Shown here piece by piece: positions 59,466 through 64,000 of a stretch of DNA of 64,000 bases. The stretch is taken from NCBI GenBank assembly GCA_963971405.1, contig OZ020492.1, forward strand, positions 1,860,001-1,924,000. Direction: 5' to 3'. Origin of the DNA: Psococerastis gibbosa (taxonomy: Eukaryota > Arthropoda > Insecta > Psocodea > Psocidae). The position numbers were made by a program, and so were the translations under genes. Each line of letters opens with the position of its first letter. The first letter of the stretch is position 1. The notes under the pieces were generated by a model. The model was not told where the DNA came from, did not search any database, and saw only the letters and a list, made by a program, of their open reading frames with translations.

Positions 59466-59609
59466 CTTCTTGCATGATTTGTCTAAAACGCATAGTCTGT
59501 TCGTCCGAAAATTCACAAACTTAGACCTTTGAGGTCCGAAAATTTCCGAAGGGTCTATGAAGCCCCGTGATTCTATAAGTGTCTAGTGTATGGTAGTTAT
59601 GATATACAT

Positions 59610-59997
59610 TGTAGGAAGACGGGTAGAATTAATTGGACTGTTTGAGCGTTGAATGAATTCATTGAATAAGTAATCTTCGACTCCACTTGAGTAAGTTTAG
59701 AGTGAGTTCCAACTTACAAATAATGTCTACAACACCAACTGTGTGCAAAGAATGATAAAAATGCTTATAATTGATTTGACCCAGCTTGCTTCCATGTAGA
59801 AAAACCAACTCTGTGTCCCCAACTAAATGAGCTGATGAGACACAGAGGGTAGCTTAAAGATATCAGTAAGAAAAGGAAATAACTACGTAGAAAGAATAAT
59901 TAGCAATATTTAAATGTGGACAGCGCCATCTATCGGGAAAAAGGTAAAGCTGGAAGCAGGCTGGTTGCTATGTACGTGGGACCAAGTGGTCCCCACA
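59610..59997 (-). mobile_element. 388-bp LTR, diverged copy
   Basis: Matches 62065-62451 throughout in the same orientation, most clearly over CAGCGCCATCTATCGGGAAAAAGGT, AACTCTGTGTCC, GATGAGACACAGAGGGTAG and the end GTGGTCCCCACA. On the minus strand it begins TGTGGGGACCACTTGG. No matching flanking duplication with the other LTR, and the two are well diverged, so they may be separate insertions. Confidence 0.65.
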
Positions 59998-60479
59998 CAC
60001 TATACAAGCGATAAAACACTGATTTATTGTTGTTCATTAGTCTATATAATATAATACCATGATATCAATTCTCTCTTTGTTTTCATCTATTAAATTGTAC
60101 TCTGTTCCAATATAATGTGCTTGTAACTATAATCAATTTAAGAGTCTACCACAGCTAAACATACAACTACAACGCTTAAAGTGCTGATCCCCTCATAGTA
60201 CAAAATATCTCAATAAAAAAATGGTACGAAAAGTGCTGTTCCCCAAATGGTAAAAAATTTCTCAAAGGAGAATTTGTATGATATAAATAAAACTGTTTTC
60301 ATGGTGTTTTGTTTCTTCTTTTACAGGTTTGAAGAGAGCAATCACTTTGAATTGTGAACGGCTTGTAGCATACGTTGAAGCAATGTCAGACGCTAAAGAT
60401 GAAGAATTAAATAATGATTTCTGTGGAACCTTTGTATCGGCGCTTTTTAACCTCTGATAGGTTTTCGGTAACAAAGTAA

Positions 60480-60625
60480 CAAAACAATGAAAAGTCTTGT
60501 TTTTGAACAAAAATAGGATTTTTGAAGAAATTATTGATAATTCATGCTCCTAATACATTGCCTGCCGTTATGACTGTGTTGTATTATATTGCCTGACCGT
60601 TCTAGACTATTCTAGACAATCGTCC
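60480..60625 (+). repeat. Diverged 3' fragment of the dispersed inverted-repeat element
   Basis: Shares AATACATTGCCTGCC, GCCTGACC..TCTAGA and CAGTGCTTTGGGATAGG with 49010-49110. Confidence 0.45.
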
Positions 60626-60899
60626 CATCAGTGCTTTGGGATAGGGAAATTTGAGGCACCTAAAATTTAACCCTTGGACGATTAAACTCGTTATTATCCT
60701 TGCCCATCTTAGGATATATACACTACAATAGGTTGCTGGAATACACAATACAGTAGTGTTACCAATCACGTACAACATACTGCGATTGATAAATAGAGGA
60801 AAATTTGTAAATTCAGGTGCCAAAAATTAAGTTTTTTCGGCAATTTATATGATTTTTTTGTCATTGCCAATATAGAAGAAAAAGAATATTCTTCTACCT

Positions 60900-60970
60900 A
60901 TATTAGTTTTGGAACATATTATGTTCATGTGAACATCATCATGTGAACATATTATGTTCCAAAACTAACT
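60900..60970. repeat. Short perfect hairpin
   Basis: AGTTTTGGAACATATTATGTTCA and its exact inverse lie about 20 bases apart; a 24-bp stem. Function unknown. Confidence 0.7.
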
Positions 60971-61047
60971 ATACTACCTAAGCTATTATTTGCTGCCGGC
61001 GCAGTTTTCAATAGCTGGAATCGAATCAATCGATGCGTATTATTGCT

Positions 61048-61730
61048 TTCCAATTTATACGTAGTATAAGGAAAGCTTTGTGACGGTCGAACTATTCGAT
61101 TCCGAGATTTCAACGGATTTACACGTTTTAAGGTCCCAGGCACCCAAAACAGTGGTTTTTACGAAATGTCTGTCTGTCTGTCTGTCTGTGCGTCGATTTC
61201 CGGTCAAAATACTCGGTCGATTTTGAGGAAATTTGGCATGTAGGTTCACAAGAATCATACCTCGGGACCATTTTTTTTTATTTGGGGCTAACTTAATTTG
61301 GGGGGGTTTTATTCTCAAAAAACTCAAAAAAAAGTCTAAAAAAATTATTTCTCAAAAACGGCTCCAACGATTTTTTTTAAATTCACACATATTGTAGTCG
61401 TTATTAATGTTAACGAAATGCGGGGGGTCGCTGGCCCCTTGATAGGTTGCTTCTTGGGGTAAATAAATAAAAATAACTAAATTTTAATGAAAAATGACTA
61501 AAAAATAATTTTTCTGCGAAACCTTTCTATCGATGATTTCTACCTTCAGGCATGTTTTAGGTGTTAAATTGAGTAACGTAACCGGACAGGTTGCTTTCTC
61601 AGAAAAGCATTTGGTTTTGTGCAAAAAAAATTTTTTTTTTTTAATGATAGAAAATTCACGCTCAAATGCATTGTGTGCCCTGCCAGTATTGCTGTGTGGT
61701 AATGTGTCTGACCTATCTAGAATTTACCTC
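61048..61730 (+). repeat. Dispersed inverted-repeat element, near-complete copy between the LTRs
   Basis: Starts TTGCTTTCCAATTTATACGTAGTA and runs in the standard order to GTCTGACCTATCTAGAAT. It lies between the two LTRs, so it inserted into the LTR element or its remains. Confidence 0.7.
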
Positions 61731-61739
61731 ACCTCCAGT

Positions 61740-62040
61740 GACGTCGGTCGTAGCTGTAGCGGTTGTAGCTGTAGCGGTTGTAGCTGCAATGGTTGTGGCT
61801 GTGGTCTGCGGCATCTTGCTGGTTGTGGCTGTGCTGCTGCGGTGAATGTAGCTGCTCCGGGGTGGTTTCCACCGCCTATGGCCGGATGAGACGTTCTGGA
61901 GGCTGGAACTGGAACTGGAACGGGCTGGAAGCTGGAACTGGAACTGGCTGGAACTGGAACTGGCTGGAAGCTGGAACTGGCTGGAACTGGAACTGGAACT
62001 GGCTGGAACTGGAGCTGGAACTGGAATCTGGAAGGCTGCT
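61740..62040. repeat. Compound minisatellite: GTAGCTGTAGCGGTT and CTGGAACTGGAA
   Basis: 61748-61860 has 12-15 bp GGTTGTAGCTGTAGC-type units; 61900-62035 has about 20 units built on CTGGAA/CTGGAACTGG. It abuts the LTR and primer-site region at 62041. ORFs on both strands through it are repeat artefacts. Confidence 0.85.
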
Positions 62041-62064
62041 TGTTCCGTTGTCGAGGGTCACCAA
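62041..62064 (-). other. Primer-binding-site-like sequence next to the LTR
   Basis: On the minus strand the LTR ends ..CCACA and is followed by TTGGTGACCCTCGAC, the pattern that commonly follows 5' LTRs of arthropod Gypsy elements (TGGTGACCC). This fixes the element orientation as minus, with the 5' LTR at 62065-62451. Confidence 0.55.
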
Positions 62065-62451
62065 TGTGGCTAGTCGAAGGACGATGCAATTGAATAGGCA
62101 GTGTAGACTTGAATTGGTTTTTATTGCAGTGCTTCGACTCAAGTTAGAGTAATTTAACACACAGTGGTTACAATATGAGCTGTGAGACGAGAACGATACA
62201 TGCTTACAATTAATATTGAATTTGATCCAGCCTGCTTCCATATAGAAAAACCAACTCTGTGTCCACAGCTAAAGGAGCTGATGAGACACAGAGGGTAGAT
62301 TAAAGATATTATTGAATAAGAGAAATAAATACGTAAAAGGAAGATTGAGGAATATTGAATTATCTGAATGTGAACAGCGCCATCTATCGGGAAAAAGGTG
62401 AAGCTGGAAGCAGACTGGTTATTACACATGTGGGACTAAGTGGTCCCCACA
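62065..62451 (-). mobile_element. 387-bp 5' LTR of a Gypsy-like element
   Basis: On the minus strand it begins TGTGGGGACCAC (62451) and ends ..GCCACA (62065), that is TG..CA. It contains AATAAA upstream of the primer-site-like sequence. The internal region holds no gag or pol; it is replaced by a minisatellite and another repeat, so the element is a non-coding relic. Confidence 0.65.
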
Positions 62452-64000
62452 GCCCCTTTTCTACAATAATATCGATGTGCCTTTGAAGTAAAAATAACCC
62501 AATATTTCTCCCCTATAATTTTGAAAAATTTCTCCGGGCCCCCTGTGTCACATATGGGCTGCAAAACGTAATTGTGTTTTGTTTTGTGGACGCAGGTTTG
62601 ATACCTTGACCACTGGCCAATTAAATTGAATAAGTAACCATTTAGTTGCAAACAAAACTAAAAGTCCAATACAATACAAATATTATCATTATATTTGGTC
62701 TGGTTGCCTAGGCAATAATTTACAGGAAAGTTAACCAAAATACATTTAGCTTTAGGCACCTGGTAGGCTGACCTAACAAACGACGCAGTCTATCTACCTG
62801 CTCTACACACCTGGGATCTTCTCCAATCTCTACTCAGTCAGTAGCCGGTAGGTACCGCACTCCGGCCCTGTTATCCAAACGAGTACCTTAATATTGTTAT
62901 TGTTACTTAAAGTTTATTAAGTGCGACAAGTTAGTATGTGTGATGCTGTGATTTGCAAAATTCAACAGTATTTTTGGTGATGTCAGTGAAAAGTTTAATA
63001 AATTACATTTTCGTTTATATTTAAACTGGTGTCAAGGTCTAAAGCTAACCAAATATGGTTGCTTGTGTTTTGTTTATTTGAGTGGCTTTAAAAATGTGTT
63101 GAACATTTTTATTTGTAAATAAGAGTGTAGAGTGGAATTAAAAAAGGGCACATTAAACAAATACATTTGAAACCTTTACTGGCTAAATGGGCTACCGCAC
63201 CACTCCAGGTTTTAATGATAAGTTAATTTTCTAAATTTAGGGCAGCCTGATGCCTTAAACAATGTTGGCTACCCACGCATATTCTATTTTGACTTTATTG
63301 ATATAGACTTAACGTACTTAATTTGGTAGGCAAGGCCCAGTAAAACGGTTAACATAGAATGTCCAAATTTTGAAAAATGTCATTAGCTATGCATACCTAT
63401 CATTTTTAAGCCATCCGCCATATAAGCATTTCGTGCAATTATTCGCTCGGACCCATCTAACTTATAACAATCATATTATAGATACATACTCGTATATATC
63501 ATATTATAAATAACCTACCTACTCCACTATAAGAGGCAACCGTTGGGGAATCCTTTTTTTGCCACTGGCATACATATTTAAGAATAAGTAACTATAGAGG
63601 AAATGACCCTCTACATTTTGATACGTAGTAAGTGGCTGTCAAATAAGTGTCAATAAGCCCAATTGGCCACAGTATTGAGCTTTAATTGCAATGGCGGATC
63701 CACGGGGGGGGGGGGGGGGGTCATCCCTAAATGAGTAAATTCATAAGATACGGTACCTAGTAAAAAAAAAGAATAAAACTCAACTTTTCAACAAAAAAAT
63801 TACCTTTTAAATTTACAAAAAACTTGTGAAATTTTTTGCCCTTGTTTACTTGCATAAAAAGGTAATAGTGGGAGTGGGGGTTCAGTGGCTCAATCGTTGT
63901 TAGTGATGTAGGCCCTATATTAAAATTTAAAGGAATAATTCTTCTATTTACTAGTTCCACAATGACAACTAGATTTTCGGTGAAATGTGGACTCTATGAA
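62452..64000. other. Non-coding right edge
   Basis: AT-rich DNA; a run of about 16 G lies near 63705 after GGCGGATCCAC, resembling one end of the G-tract unit at 27977. No gene seen. Confidence 0.35.

Noticed and set aside
61724..62241. Long ORFs on both strands rich in Gln/Phe/Pro or Trp/Asn/Gly
   Set aside because: They are translations of the CTGGAA and GTAGCTGTAGC minisatellites; opposite strands are equally open, which is an artefact of repeats.

Overview
This window is AT-rich animal nuclear DNA, most likely from an arthropod and probably an insect. The evidence is spliced genes with GT-AG introns, tRNA-derived SINEs, and BEL/Pao, Ty1/copia, Penelope-like, hAT and THAP-type elements. 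Nothing bacterial is present. Taxon assignment from sequence alone is tentative. Most of the window is transposable elements in various states of decay; a few short exons look like host genes.

Layout. 1-3950: a CR1/L2/Jockey-like LINE (plus strand) with an ORF1 and a broken ORF2. 3957-6102: the 3' part of a minus-strand C2H2 zinc-finger gene, with two 81-nt tandemly duplicated cassette exons and a terminal exon. 4500-8630: mostly non-coding, with repeats and a G/C-rich tandem array. 8631-12202: a 5'-truncated BEL/Pao pol, followed by one LTR. 13349-17615: a young full-length Ty1/copia element (minus) with 135-bp LTRs that differ at one base and a 5-bp target duplication. 17662-18715: relics of a THAP-domain gene. 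19406-23293: a decayed copia element of another lineage (plus). 23747-24150: a long foldback. 25261-26735: a two-exon HP1-like (chromodomain plus chromoshadow) gene on the minus strand. 27358-27440: the first exon of another THAP gene. 29856-30574: an internally deleted hAT element with target duplication. 31-41 kb: unassigned exon-like pieces, two tRNA-SINE families, a LINE fragment split by a palindromic insertion, and an inverted LINE piece. 41.4-42.1 kb: a cluster of G-tract MITE-like units. 42857-45290: an apparently intact three-exon THAP plus DDE_Tnp_4 (Harbinger/ISL2EU-like) transposase. 46-54.8 kb: a repeat thicket with a ~680-bp inverted-repeat element in several copies, a nested 676-bp element with 3-bp target duplications, and Penelope-like fragments. 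55219-58683: a SWIM-YqaJ nuclease gene (minus) with one homopolymer frameshift. 59610-62451: two same-orientation 387/388-bp LTRs enclosing a minisatellite. 62452-64000: no gene seen.

How the parts relate. The strongest host-like genes are the zinc-finger gene and the HP1-like gene. The HP1-like protein keeps its chromoshadow domain but has lost two of the three aromatic-cage residues normally used to bind methylated H3K9. The THAP-DDE transposase and the SWIM-YqaJ nuclease face each other across about 10 kb of later insertions, so they may be the two halves of one exploded two-gene transposon. Insertions nested inside insertions (a palindrome in a LINE, a TIR element in another repeat, a foldback inside the HP1 intron) give a relative order of events. 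A palindromic TAGGCCTA octamer is scattered through the window far above chance, and one copy sits exactly in a conserved motif of the LINE reverse transcriptase.
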